A stretch of 64,000 nt of DNA, taken from the NCBI RefSeq assembly GCF_024359545.1, contig NZ_JAKQZG010000001.1, positions 372,001 to 436,000 of the forward strand, read 5' to 3'. A program made the translations under genes and the position numbers. Positions within the stretch are counted from its first letter, which is position 1, and each line of letters begins with the position of its first letter. Origin of the DNA: Jiella marina (GTDB lineage: Bacteria; Pseudomonadota; Alphaproteobacteria; Rhizobiales; Rhizobiaceae). Below the pieces are notes generated by a model. The model made no database searches and was not told the origin of the DNA. It worked only from the letters and a program-made list of their open reading frames with translations. Shown in pieces: positions 50,459 through 58,397 of this stretch.

Positions 50459-51530
50459 AGGTCACCGTGCCCAGGACCGGATATTCTCCGGTCGCGAAGC
50501 TGACGTCCGCCGCCGGCACGACGAGGATGTGCCGGTCCTCGCCGGTGACGCCGGAGATCGTCTCGCCGATCCAGGAGCGCGACAGGGCGAAGGGATCGTC
50601 CGGCATCGACGGCCGGGCGCGCTCGAACAGCATCGCCGTCAGCGCGGCGGCAATCGCCGCGCGGATTTCCGCCGTGTCGCGCGCAAGGCCGGAAATCGTC
50701 ACCGGCACCGGCACGGCGACCGGCGCCATCGGCGTCGCGTCGACCCGGATCAGCCGCGCCGCTTCCAGCGCCGCGTCGACCGCCGCGACGTCGGCCGCTT
50801 CCGGAATGCGGTTCGTCCGTCCCTCGAACAAAAAGAACAGGCCGATCGCCCCGATCCCGTCCGTCATCCGGAACGCCCAGGCCTTCACCACGCCGGGCAC
50901 GGAAAGCGCGATCTGCTCGTAGTCCGACAGCGATCCGCCCTGCGGCGGACGCCGCTTGCGGTCGAGCGCCCGGGCGCGCAGGGATTCGATATCCTCGCGA
51001 TCGGCCCCGCCGCCGAGCCCGCCCGCGCCGACCTGGAATTCTTCCGCCAGCGTCGGGGTGAGCGCCGCGTCGGCGAGCAGCATCTCCGCCTCGGCCTCGC
51101 GATTGGTCGCCGCCCCCGTCGCTTCGGACGTGACGGAAAAGACGATCGCGCCCGCCTCGTCTGCCGTCGCCGGCGCCGTCGTCACGTAGCTCTGGTTGGC
51201 CGAGAGAAACCGGATCCCCGCCGGATAGGTCCGGCCCGCCTGCCCGGTTCCCTCGATCGCGCCCGTCGCGGCGGTCGCCGGCTTGCGGGTGATCCGGTAT
51301 TCCGCCGCATGCGCCTCGATCGTCCGCTCGTCGCTGGCCGAATTCAGATGCTGCTGTTTCGACAGCCATTCCAGCCGCTGTTCCAGCGGCTCGAACAGCA
51401 GCGCCATCGCCTTCTGCAGAACATAGAGAACGTTGCCCCTGATCCCGGCATCGGTGCCCGGCAGATATTGCCGGACCGCCTTTCGGACGGACCGCGAGAT
51501 GCTGTCGATGTCGCGCGCGCGATAGGGCAT
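50451..51530 (-). CDS. Baseplate J-like protein (Mu gp47)
   Basis: 359 residues. YRITRKPATAATGAIEGTGQAGRTYPAGIRFLS and LGGGADREDIESLRARALDRKRRPPQGGSLSDYEQIALSVPGVVKAWAF are hallmark baseplate J segments. Wedge component. Coupled to gp46 by an ATGA overlap. Confidence 0.92.
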   Translation of the reverse strand: MPYRARDIDSISRSVRKAVRQYLPGTDAGIRGNVLYVLQKAMALLFEPLEQRLEWLSKQQHLNSASDERTIEAHAAEYRITRKPATAATGAIEGTGQAGRTYPAGIRFLSANQSYVTTAPATADEAGAIVFSVTSEATGAATNREAEAEMLLADAALTPTLAEEFQVGAGGLGGGADREDIESLRARALDRKRRPPQGGSLSDYEQIALSVPGVVKAWAFRMTDGIGAIGLFFLFEGRTNRIPEAADVAAVDAALEAARLIRVDATPMAPVAVPVPVTISGLARDTAEIRAAIAAALTAMLFERARPSMPDDPFALSRSWIGETISGVTGEDRHILVVPAADVSFATGEYPVLGTVTYA

Positions 51531-52048
51531 CAGTCAGGCGCTCCGAGCCGGTCCCAGAGGACCGCGAATTTCTCGTGATAGGTTTGCGTTCCGTCCCGCC
51601 CGTAGCCCTGGACGGTGAGATCGAGCCGGTTGCGCACCCGGTCCGCCGCGGCCGCAACGTCGAAACGGGCGAAGACCTTCTGATCGATCAGCGGCCGCAG
51701 GGCCTCCTCGGCATATTCCACCGCCTTCTGCTCGACGTCCGGCGCGAGGGCCGAGCGACGCAGAAGCCAGAGCTTCGAGCCGAGCGGATGCTCGCCGGGC
51801 TCGAGATCGAACCCGTCGCCGGGCCAGCCCTTGTTGCGGTCGCCGTCGCGAAGCTCCGTCGGATCGACGCGGATGTCGGTCATCAGCGCGATCAGCACCG
51901 CCGTCTCCAGCGGCCGCTCCGCCTGAAGCCCCGCCGGGTTGATCGGGTCGGTGAGCGCCGACAGCGCCAGATCGCCCTTTTCCCCGTCCCAGACGATGTC
52001 CGGCGACAGCTGCGGCTCGGCGGCCTGCGAAAGCGGAATGATCCTCAC
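51530..52048 (-). CDS. Phage GP46-family baseplate protein
   Basis: 172 residues. VWDGEKGDLALS, LETAVLIALMTDIRVDPTELRDGDRNKGWPGD and GSKLWLLRRSALAPDVEQKAVEYAEEALRPLI match Mu gp46. Part of the baseplate wedge, in the expected order 45-46-47-48. Confidence 0.9.
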   Translation of the reverse strand: MRIIPLSQAAEPQLSPDIVWDGEKGDLALSALTDPINPAGLQAERPLETAVLIALMTDIRVDPTELRDGDRNKGWPGDGFDLEPGEHPLGSKLWLLRRSALAPDVEQKAVEYAEEALRPLIDQKVFARFDVAAAADRVRNRLDLTVQGYGRDGTQTYHEKFAVLWDRLGAPD

Positions 52049-52302
52049 AGCGCCACCCAGCCCCTGTTCTCGATATGAAGGGTCGAGGCCTCATGCCCCC
52101 GCGCATTCGGCTTGTTGGCGATCCACGGCGTTCCGTCCGGGCCGATCGGATCGATCCATTCGCCATTGACGATCGGCGGGATCCGCCAGTCGCAGAACAA
52201 CTGCGACCGGATGACGGTCATGAACCGAAGAGGCTTCGCCAGGCGCGCGACCCGTGCGCCGCCTTCTGTCGTCACCCAGGACCCTGCGGGAACGACCGTC
52301 AC
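52045..52302 (-). CDS. Small hypothetical protein in the baseplate operon
   Basis: 85 residues from a GTG start. Overlaps both neighbours by four bases. Contains two Trp-rich strands (LFCDWRIPPIVNGEWIDPIGPDG). Not recognised; not present in the Mu order. Confidence 0.6.
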   Translation of the reverse strand: MTVVPAGSWVTTEGGARVARLAKPLRFMTVIRSQLFCDWRIPPIVNGEWIDPIGPDGTPWIANKPNARGHEASTLHIENRGWVAL

Positions 52303-52856
52303 GCCCCGCCGTCCCCGTCGCCGTCGACCACCGAACCGGTGGCGGTCATGTTGCCGTCGAGGCCGATGTCGCCCGTCATCGCCATGTTCCCGGTGACGGT
52401 AATGTCGCCCGTCATCGCCACGGCCCCGCCCACCGAAACCGGCCCGTTGACCGTCAGCGGCCCGTTGATCGTCACCCCGCTCGGCGCGTCGATCGTCCAG
52501 TCTCCGCAGGTCAGCGTCGCCGATCGGCTGGCGAAGTCGAACACGGCGCCGTCGTCGCCGATCAGCTTGATGATGTTGCCCTTGTCGTCATATTGCGCCG
52601 AGGCGCCCTGCGGCAGGTCCGGCCGCAGCGACGGCTTTTCCGCCCCGATCAGATAGGCCGAATCCCGATTGCCCCTGACGCCGGCGAGAAGCCCGATCCC
52701 GCCCTTGACCGGATGCGACGCGAAGCCGTGCGGCTCGATCCGGTGGACGCTTTCATAGCCGTCGCCGGCATAGCCCTTGCCATTGACGAATTGCTGCCCG
52801 CCGCGATGCTCGACCGTCCCGTCGAGCTCGACGCGCGTGAAACCGCTGTCGGCCAT
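52299..52856 (-). CDS. Baseplate assembly protein V / spike (Mu gp45)
   Basis: 185 residues. Gp45 features are KGYAGDGYESVHRIEPHGFASHPVKGGIGLLAG and the C-terminal strand repeats (ITVTGNMAMTGDIGLDGNMT) expected of a triple-stranded beta-helix spike that pierces the outer membrane. Confidence 0.88.
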   Translation of the reverse strand: MADSGFTRVELDGTVEHRGGQQFVNGKGYAGDGYESVHRIEPHGFASHPVKGGIGLLAGVRGNRDSAYLIGAEKPSLRPDLPQGASAQYDDKGNIIKLIGDDGAVFDFASRSATLTCGDWTIDAPSGVTINGPLTVNGPVSVGGAVAMTGDITVTGNMAMTGDIGLDGNMTATGSVVDGDGDGGA

Positions 52857-52865
52857 GAAACCCTC

Positions 52866-53918
52866 TCAGTCCGCCCGGAAGATCGGGCTCGGCACCGCCG
52901 GCACCGACCAGCTGCCGGCGCTCCGGCCCCTGGGATTGTCCCCGCCCAGCGCCCGCGGATCCTTCAGCTCCAGCTTCGCCACCGTCCCGGTTCCCTCCGC
53001 GTCCTGTTCGAACGACACGGCCGCGATCACCATCTGCTGCTCGATCCCGAAACTCGGGATCGCCACCGCGATCAGATAATTGGCCTTGAACAGCTGACCG
53101 CCCGAGCGCCAGCCCGGCACGCTCACCTGACAGGCCTTGGCCGATCCCGCCGCGCGCTTGGCTTCCCAGGCCGCCCGTTCCTTCAGCCGCTCGCTCGTCG
53201 CTTCGCCCTCGTGGACGCGGATCAGCGGCCGCTCGCGCTTCGAGCCCGCCGGCGCCTCACCGACCGGCCGAAGCGCCGTCTTGGTCGTGCCCTCCGAGGC
53301 CTGGCCGCGGAGCTCCACCTTCGAAAAGGTCCCGCGCCCGGAAATCTTCGAGGTCGCCCGCTCGATATTGACGCCTTCCGTGAGCGCCCCGCCGATCGTC
53401 CCGTCCGGTCCCTTCGAGAGCTTGATCCGGCCTTCCGGCGTGTCGTGGACGAGGACGCCCTGCGATCGCGCGTCGGTCTCGATCGTGTCGAACAGCGTCT
53501 CGCCGACCCTCAGCTTGTGCAGCTTCTTCTTCGCCGTCTGCGCGGTGCTTTCGATCCCGATTCCCAGCGTGTCGAAGGTCTCGGCCACCGTCTTCAGATC
53601 GGCGTCCTTCACCAGCCCGGTCGGATGCTCGACGCTCGCCTCGGTCGCGTCCACTGATTTCGAGACCACGGTCACCGAATAGGATCGCCGGTCGCCGTCG
53701 AGCGCGCCCAGAATGTCGCGGGTGTAGCCGGTCAGCCAGAGCTCGCCGGACACGGTGACCGTCGCGGCCTCGTCCTCGGCGCAGGGCGGCCCCGCCCCGA
53801 CATAGGCGAGATCGAAACTCGCCTCGCGCGAGACTTCCTCGGCCGATTCGCGCAATTCGCAACGCGTGTGTTGAAGCCGCGCCCCGCCGACCGACAGCAC
53901 CACCTCTTCCCACGCCAT
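52866..53918 (-). CDS. Tail hub protein, gpD/Mu gp44-like
   Basis: 350 residues. VVSKSVDATEASVEHPTGLVKDADLKTVAETFDTLGI and RTATSK-type repeats (NIERATSKISGRGTFSKVELRGQ) are typical of late-control-D/gp44 proteins, which form the hub linking tube and spike. Confidence 0.88.
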   Translation of the reverse strand: MAWEEVVLSVGGARLQHTRCELRESAEEVSREASFDLAYVGAGPPCAEDEAATVTVSGELWLTGYTRDILGALDGDRRSYSVTVVSKSVDATEASVEHPTGLVKDADLKTVAETFDTLGIGIESTAQTAKKKLHKLRVGETLFDTIETDARSQGVLVHDTPEGRIKLSKGPDGTIGGALTEGVNIERATSKISGRGTFSKVELRGQASEGTTKTALRPVGEAPAGSKRERPLIRVHEGEATSERLKERAAWEAKRAAGSAKACQVSVPGWRSGGQLFKANYLIAVAIPSFGIEQQMVIAAVSFEQDAEGTGTVAKLELKDPRALGGDNPRGRSAGSWSVPAVPSPIFRAD

Positions 53919-53931
53919 CCGGGTTTGCCTC

Positions 53932-54582
53932 CTACGAGGACAAGGCCTCGAAGGCGACCGGCATCAGCATCGCCGTCGCCACATTGTTGCGCCGCACCAG
54001 CTCCGCCCCGCGTCGCGGGTCGCCGTAGAGGTCCCAGGCGAGCACGCTGGCGGGCAGCGACAGATTCGTCTCGACCCGCACCACCGGGCTGAGATCGGCC
54101 GCCAGCGCCGAGACCTGCCGGATCGCCTCGCCGACGAGCCCGGAAATCCATTCAAGCACGTCCGCCCCGAACGCCGCCGCGATCGCCCCGTAATCCGCAT
54201 CCGCCCGGGCCCCGAGTGCCGTGCGCGCCGCGACCGCGTCCGGGCGGCTTTCAAACTCCACCCGCACCACCGCCGCCGCCCAGATCACCAGCCGCCCCAG
54301 CGCCACCACGACATCCGCCCCCGCACTGCCCCCCTCACCCTGAGACGCTTCCCCAGCCCCCTCACCCTGAGCCTGTCGAAGGGTCGAGGGCTCCAGCACG
54401 CGCAACACCGAAATCAGCCCCGCCGCATCGTCCGCCGCCTCCCCCAGCTCCCGGCACACCGTCAGATAGGCCGCAGCCCCCTCCGCCCCGCCGGCGGAGA
54501 TCGCCAGCGCCCGCTTGCGGATCGCCACCAGATCTTCCGGGTCGGTGACATGCACCCCGATGAGTTCGAACAGCCAGTCCAT
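53932..54582 (-). CDS. DNA circularisation protein, C-terminal part (separated by an amber codon)
   Basis: 216 residues from an ATG two codons after the TAG that ends the N-terminal part; both lie in the same frame. The sequence (LSLPASVLAWDLYGDPRRGAELVRRNNVA) is the C-terminal domain of Mu gp43-type tail/DNA circulation proteins. A REP-like repeat is translated inside it (STLRQAQGEG). It may be expressed from its own ATG, by read-through, or not at all. Confidence 0.75.
   Translation of the reverse strand: MDWLFELIGVHVTDPEDLVAIRKRALAISAGGAEGAAAYLTVCRELGEAADDAAGLISVLRVLEPSTLRQAQGEGAGEASQGEGGSAGADVVVALGRLVIWAAAVVRVEFESRPDAVAARTALGARADADYGAIAAAFGADVLEWISGLVGEAIRQVSALAADLSPVVRVETNLSLPASVLAWDLYGDPRRGAELVRRNNVATAMLMPVAFEALSS
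54363..54402. repeat. REP-like repeat B, copy 1 (within a coding region)
   Basis: CACCCTGAGCCTGTCGAAGG followed by a short spacer and CGAGGGCTCCAGCA. Shares both parts with the copy at 58344-58393 and the core with 60962-60980. Confidence 0.8.
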
Positions 54583-54585
54583 CGT

Positions 54586-55074
54586 CTAGAACCCGAGCGC
54601 CGCGGAAAAACGCGCCGAGGCCCCGACCGCCACCGACACCGAACCGAAATTGGCCGAGAACCCGGCCCGGATCGCCGCCCCCGCCGACAGCCCGGCGCTG
54701 GCGCTTGCACCTTCGGCGATGAAGATCAGGTCGTAGGCGATCAGCCCGTTCCGGTCCTTGTCCCGGTTGCGCCGGAACCCGTCGCAATGGGCGACGAGCG
54801 CATCCATCGGCAGCGACAGGAAGCCCGGCCCTTCGGAATTGCACGCCGCCTCCAGCGCCTTGCCCTCGCCGATCACCCCGTCCGAGGCGACATAGGCGGT
54901 CGGACGATAGACGCCGACCCGCCGCCCCATGTCCTCGGCGAGCCAGGCCCCGCCGGCGATCGGGTGGACGGCGACGCGCCGCCCGCCCTGCAATTCGTCG
55001 ATCTCGACCCAGAAGCCGGCCCCCTTGTAGGAGGCCCGCCCGCCATTGCGAAACGCCCGTGACCAGTCCGGCAT
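54586..55074 (-). CDS. DNA circularisation protein, N-terminal part
   Basis: 162 residues. FRNGGRASYKGAGFWVEIDELQGGRRVAVHPIAGG is the DNA_circ_N domain of Mu gp43-type proteins. It ends in GF then TAG, directly followed in frame by ACG ATG GAC and the rest of the usual protein. The intact family protein would be about 380 residues, the sum of the two parts. Confidence 0.8.
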   Translation of the reverse strand: MPDWSRAFRNGGRASYKGAGFWVEIDELQGGRRVAVHPIAGGAWLAEDMGRRVGVYRPTAYVASDGVIGEGKALEAACNSEGPGFLSLPMDALVAHCDGFRRNRDKDRNGLIAYDLIFIAEGASASAGLSAGAAIRAGFSANFGSVSVAVGASARFSAALGF

Positions 55075-55077
55075 GAC

Positions 55078-57126
55078 CTAGCCTCCCGGCTGCCCGGCAT
55101 CGGGCATCGTCCGCCCCGGCGCCTTGTTCGCCCGGGGGAGCGCCCCGCCACCACCGTTCGGCGTGCGGACATTGGCGTTGAAACCCGCTGCGATCTGTGC
55201 CCCGAGCGCGCCCATCTGTCCCGACAGGGCGCCCATCACGGCCCGGCCCAGCGCCGCGCCCGCCTGTTCGCCCATCGTCGGCAGATTCTTTCCCGCCTGG
55301 TCGATCGCCGCGCGCGCATCGTCGCCGCCCTGTCCGACCGAACGGCCGCCCTCTTCGAGTGCCCGCCGCAACGCGTCCGGATCGGCCGCCGGCGGCACCG
55401 CCCGCCCTTCCGCCGCCGCCGCGATCCGCGCCTGCACGCTCTCGATCCGCGAGATCGAGGCTTCCAGCCCGGCATCGCGGGCCATGATCTTGCGCCCGCC
55501 GATTTCGCCGCGACGCCGTCCGGCGCCGTAGCTCTGATATTGCTCGGCGAGCGAGATCGGTGCCGGCGCCCCGGGCCGCGAGGCCGGCACGGCCAGACCG
55601 TGACGGACGTCGAGCCCGTCGAGATTGCCGCTCCGTTCGCGACGCACCTTGTCGGCCCAGGCCGCCGAGGCCGCGCGGGCATCGGCACCGCTCGCAAACC
55701 GCCCGCCCTTGCGCGCGTCCCTTATGTGATCGAGTTCGGCATAGGGCGTCGCCAGTTCGCCCTCGCCATAGCGCGCCCAGTTCCGCAGAAACGCCTTGCC
55801 CGCGCGCATGTTGTAATTGGCCCGGTCGATCGGCGTGATCCAGGAAGGCGCCTCGTAGAGCCTTTCGTAACGCCGGTAGAACTCTTCCCTGGCCGCGTCC
55901 CGCGATCCGCCCCGCGCCTCTTCCTTCGCCGTCGCCAGTTCCCGCGCCTGCTCCGCGCCCATGGCATGATTCAGTGCATCGATCGGCGGCGACGCCACAT
56001 TCGCGATCTTGCCGCCCAAATTCGTTGCCAGCCGATCGAGACCGGTCGTCATCCGATCGATCTTCGCCTGCTTGTCCGACAACAGCACGTCCAGCGCTTT
56101 CGAAGTTGCTCCGGCGGACTGGCCGAGCTTGACGATCATCCGGTCGAGATCCTCGCCGCCCTGGATCAGCGCCCGCATGCCGGTCAGCATCTGCGCATCG
56201 CCGAAGAGCTGCGGCAGCTTCGACAGATCGCCATTCACCGCCTTTTCGGTCATCTCAACGAAGACCTCGATCAGGTCGCGCCCCTCCTTGCGGGCCGCAT
56301 CCATCTCGCGGCGAATGTCGATGCCGAACTTCCGGAACTTGTTGGCGGTCTCTTCGGTCTCCATCTTCTGCAGCACATTGGCGAAGGCCGTCGCCGCCTC
56401 GCTGGCGGAGCCCGTCCGGTCGCGCACGATCTGCAGCGCGCTGACCAGCTTCTTCAGCCCCGCCTCGCCCTCGTATCCGAGCGTCTGGAAGGCCGGCGCC
56501 AGCGACGGCAGGTAAGCGGCCATGTCCTTCAGTTCGAACTTGCCGGCCTGGCCGCCCGCCACCAGAATGTCGAAAGCGTTCTGCATCCGCTCGCCGGTGA
56601 TCTTCAGCGAGGTCGCCATGGCGTCGGCCGTCGTCGCGATCTCGACGATGTCGGCACCGGAGGCCTGGGCCGTCGCCGCCACCGAAGGCAGGAACTCCAG
56701 CGCTTCCGGCAGACCCTGCCCGGCCGCCACCAGCGCGTCGAGGCCGCGCGTCACCTCGTCCTGGGTCGTCGCGTAATCGAAAGCCGCCTTCTGGATCACC
56801 CCGAAGGCGCCCTTGGTCTGCCCGGCCGTCGCGTCCGCCGTGATGCCGATCCGGTTCACCGCGCGCTCGACCCCCGCAAACCGGTTCACCGTCCGCATCG
56901 CCCCATAGGCCAGCGCGGCGGGCGCCGCCACTCGCAAGAGCGCCGCTTCCGCCGCCGCGCCACTGCGCACGATCCCGGCCTGGGTGCGTCCGAGCAGGCT
57001 CTGCGACCGTTCGACCTGTTTGGCCTTGCGGTCGATCCGGTCCATGTTGCGGGCGACCGAATTGAACGCCTTCTGCGTCCGGTCGATCGCCAGCAGCTTC
57101 AACCGGGCTTCGATATCAGCCGCCAA
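55078..57126 (-). CDS. Tail tape measure protein
   Basis: 682 residues. N-terminal coiled coil (FNSVARNMDRIDRKAKQVERSQSLL), then the phage-TMP domain (VNRIGITADATAGQTKGAFGVIQKAAFDYATTQDEVTRGLDALVAAG...). Length sets the tail length. It uses a TTG start with a GAGGGG site seven bases upstream; no ATG is near. Confidence 0.88.
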   Translation of the reverse strand: MAADIEARLKLLAIDRTQKAFNSVARNMDRIDRKAKQVERSQSLLGRTQAGIVRSGAAAEAALLRVAAPAALAYGAMRTVNRFAGVERAVNRIGITADATAGQTKGAFGVIQKAAFDYATTQDEVTRGLDALVAAGQGLPEALEFLPSVAATAQASGADIVEIATTADAMATSLKITGERMQNAFDILVAGGQAGKFELKDMAAYLPSLAPAFQTLGYEGEAGLKKLVSALQIVRDRTGSASEAATAFANVLQKMETEETANKFRKFGIDIRREMDAARKEGRDLIEVFVEMTEKAVNGDLSKLPQLFGDAQMLTGMRALIQGGEDLDRMIVKLGQSAGATSKALDVLLSDKQAKIDRMTTGLDRLATNLGGKIANVASPPIDALNHAMGAEQARELATAKEEARGGSRDAAREEFYRRYERLYEAPSWITPIDRANYNMRAGKAFLRNWARYGEGELATPYAELDHIRDARKGGRFASGADARAASAAWADKVRRERSGNLDGLDVRHGLAVPASRPGAPAPISLAEQYQSYGAGRRRGEIGGRKIMARDAGLEASISRIESVQARIAAAAEGRAVPPAADPDALRRALEEGGRSVGQGGDDARAAIDQAGKNLPTMGEQAGAALGRAVMGALSGQMGALGAQIAAGFNANVRTPNGGGGALPRANKAPGRTMPDAGQPGG

Positions 57127-57139
57127 GGATCAGCCCCTC

Positions 57140-57475
57140 ATGACCATGCTTGCCACAGTCTTTGCCGTGTCCAACCTGATGCTTCACGGGATCGACGATC
57201 TGCCGCCACGCGCCTCGGCCGAATTTCTGGCCATGGCCTCGATCGCCACTGATCTCTGCGACGATCTCAAGGCCGATTCCCGCACGCTCGCGGTCCTGTC
57301 CGACAATCTTCCCGGCAGTTTCGGACAGCGGCGCCAGATAATCGAAGCGGCCAAGGGCACGTTCGCCACGGCCATGCTCGGAGAGCCGCCCGCCACGATC
57401 TGCGCTCTGCTGTGGGACGCTCTCGGCGAAGACGGCGAGGCGATCCCGGGCCTTCTCCTCCGCAAGGAACCATGA
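57140..57475 (+). CDS. Opposite-strand small gene within the tail operon
   Basis: 111 residues from ATG 57140 (or 57146), with aaggat about 8-13 bases upstream. It fills the gap between the tail-chaperone and tape-measure genes but on the plus strand. Composition is protein-like (ATVFAVSNLMLHGIDDLPPR...SFGQRRQIIEAAKGTFATAML) with GC-rich third positions, while the minus-strand frames here are Arg/Pro-rich noise. Not recognised. Confidence 0.55.
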   Translation: MTMLATVFAVSNLMLHGIDDLPPRASAEFLAMASIATDLCDDLKADSRTLAVLSDNLPGSFGQRRQIIEAAKGTFATAMLGEPPATICALLWDALGEDGEAIPGLLLRKEP

Positions 57476-57486
57476 GCTCGACTGCG

Positions 57487-57902
57487 TCACTTGCCGGTGC
57501 GCTTGTGATGCCACGCCACCGCCCGGCCGAACCACGCGTCGATCTCGGAGAGGCTCAGCTCCTGGACGCGTCCGGCGTCCCATCCGAGCCGGAAGACGAG
57601 TTCGTCGGCCCGCGCGAGGCATTGATCGCATCCGAAAAAAAATCGAGGAGCTTCGCCTTCACCGTCTCGGTATCGACCAGGTCGAGCTCGAGCACCGCCC
57701 CGAAATTCGCCGGCGCGATCAGCAGACGCTCGGCATATTTCCAGAGCGCCTCGTTATAGACCACGACGACGCGGTTGTTGGTGTCGACCACCTCGCCCAG
57801 CGCCATGTAGTCCTTGAGCTTCGGCTCCCGGAACCGCAGTTCCTCGAACGGCGTCGACCCGTGGTCGTAGCGCCGTGCCAGCTTGACGACGATCTCGGCC
57901 AT
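57487..57902 (-). CDS. Tail assembly chaperone with -1 frameshift product (Mu gp41/42-like)
   Basis: The zero frame gives 115 residues (stop at 57555), matching phage tail assembly protein E/Mu gp41 (FRELRF-type EELRFREPKLKDYMALG). After GA-T-TTT-TTT-T (eight T's, 57642-57635) the -1 frame continues for 49 codons to 57487: GCDQCLARADELVFRLGWDA...SLSEIDAWFGRAVAWHHKR, clearly protein-like. Fusion length about 138. Such gp41/gpG-T frameshifts produce the two chaperone forms in long-tailed phages. Confidence 0.82.
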
Positions 57903-58273
57903 CAGCCGGTGATCCGGCGATAATCGTCGGACTGGATCATCAGCCCGGTCACCGCCCCCGTCGAGCGGTCGATCTGCGCGTCACCCGTGATCCGCCCGCT
58001 GACGAAGACGTGGGAGACGTTGTTGAAATCCTCGACGATGTAGATGTCCTGGTCGCCGGCGCGCAGGATGTCGTCGAAATTCTCCCCCGCATCCTCCAGC
58101 GTCAGCTCGCAGGACGGCGCCCGCGGCGTGTAGCTGTAGGCGTTCGTGCCGTTCTGGTTCCGCACCGCCTCCGACGACGTCGTCGCCGGATTCATCGTCA
58201 CCGCCGCCCGCAGGATATGCGCCTGCCCCGACGATCCGCGCAACCGCATCTCGCCGCCAAACGTGTTGGCCAT
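57902..58273 (-). CDS. Tail tube protein (Mu gp40-like)
   Basis: 123 residues. FGGEMRLRGSSGQAHILRAAVTMNPATTSSEAVRNQNGT is the Mu-type tail tube signature. Lies between sheath and chaperone, as in Mu. Stop overlaps the chaperone ATG by one base. Confidence 0.88.
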   Translation of the reverse strand: MANTFGGEMRLRGSSGQAHILRAAVTMNPATTSSEAVRNQNGTNAYSYTPRAPSCELTLEDAGENFDDILRAGDQDIYIVEDFNNVSHVFVSGRITGDAQIDRSTGAVTGLMIQSDDYRRITG

Positions 58274-58343
58274 GTTCGTCTCCTGTCAGAAAAAGCCGCC
58301 AGAACCCGGCCTGAGTCGCCGACATCGCCCCAACCACCACCAT

Positions 58344-58393
58344 CACCCTGAGCCTGTCGAAGGGCGAAGGGCGAAGGGCGAGGGCTCCAGCAA
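58344..58393. repeat. REP-like repeat B, copy 2 (between sheath and tube genes)
   Basis: CACCCTGAGCCTGTCGAAGG followed by three tandem GGGCGAA-type units and CGAGGGCTCCAGCA. Sits in the only sizeable gap between the sheath and tube genes. Confidence 0.8.
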
Positions 58394-58397
58394 TCAA

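Noticed and set aside
55540-57252. 570-codon plus-strand open frame opposite the tape measure gene
   Set aside because: Shadow of the tape-measure codons with low-complexity Arg/His content. Only the shorter frame at 57140-57475, in the gap, looks coding.
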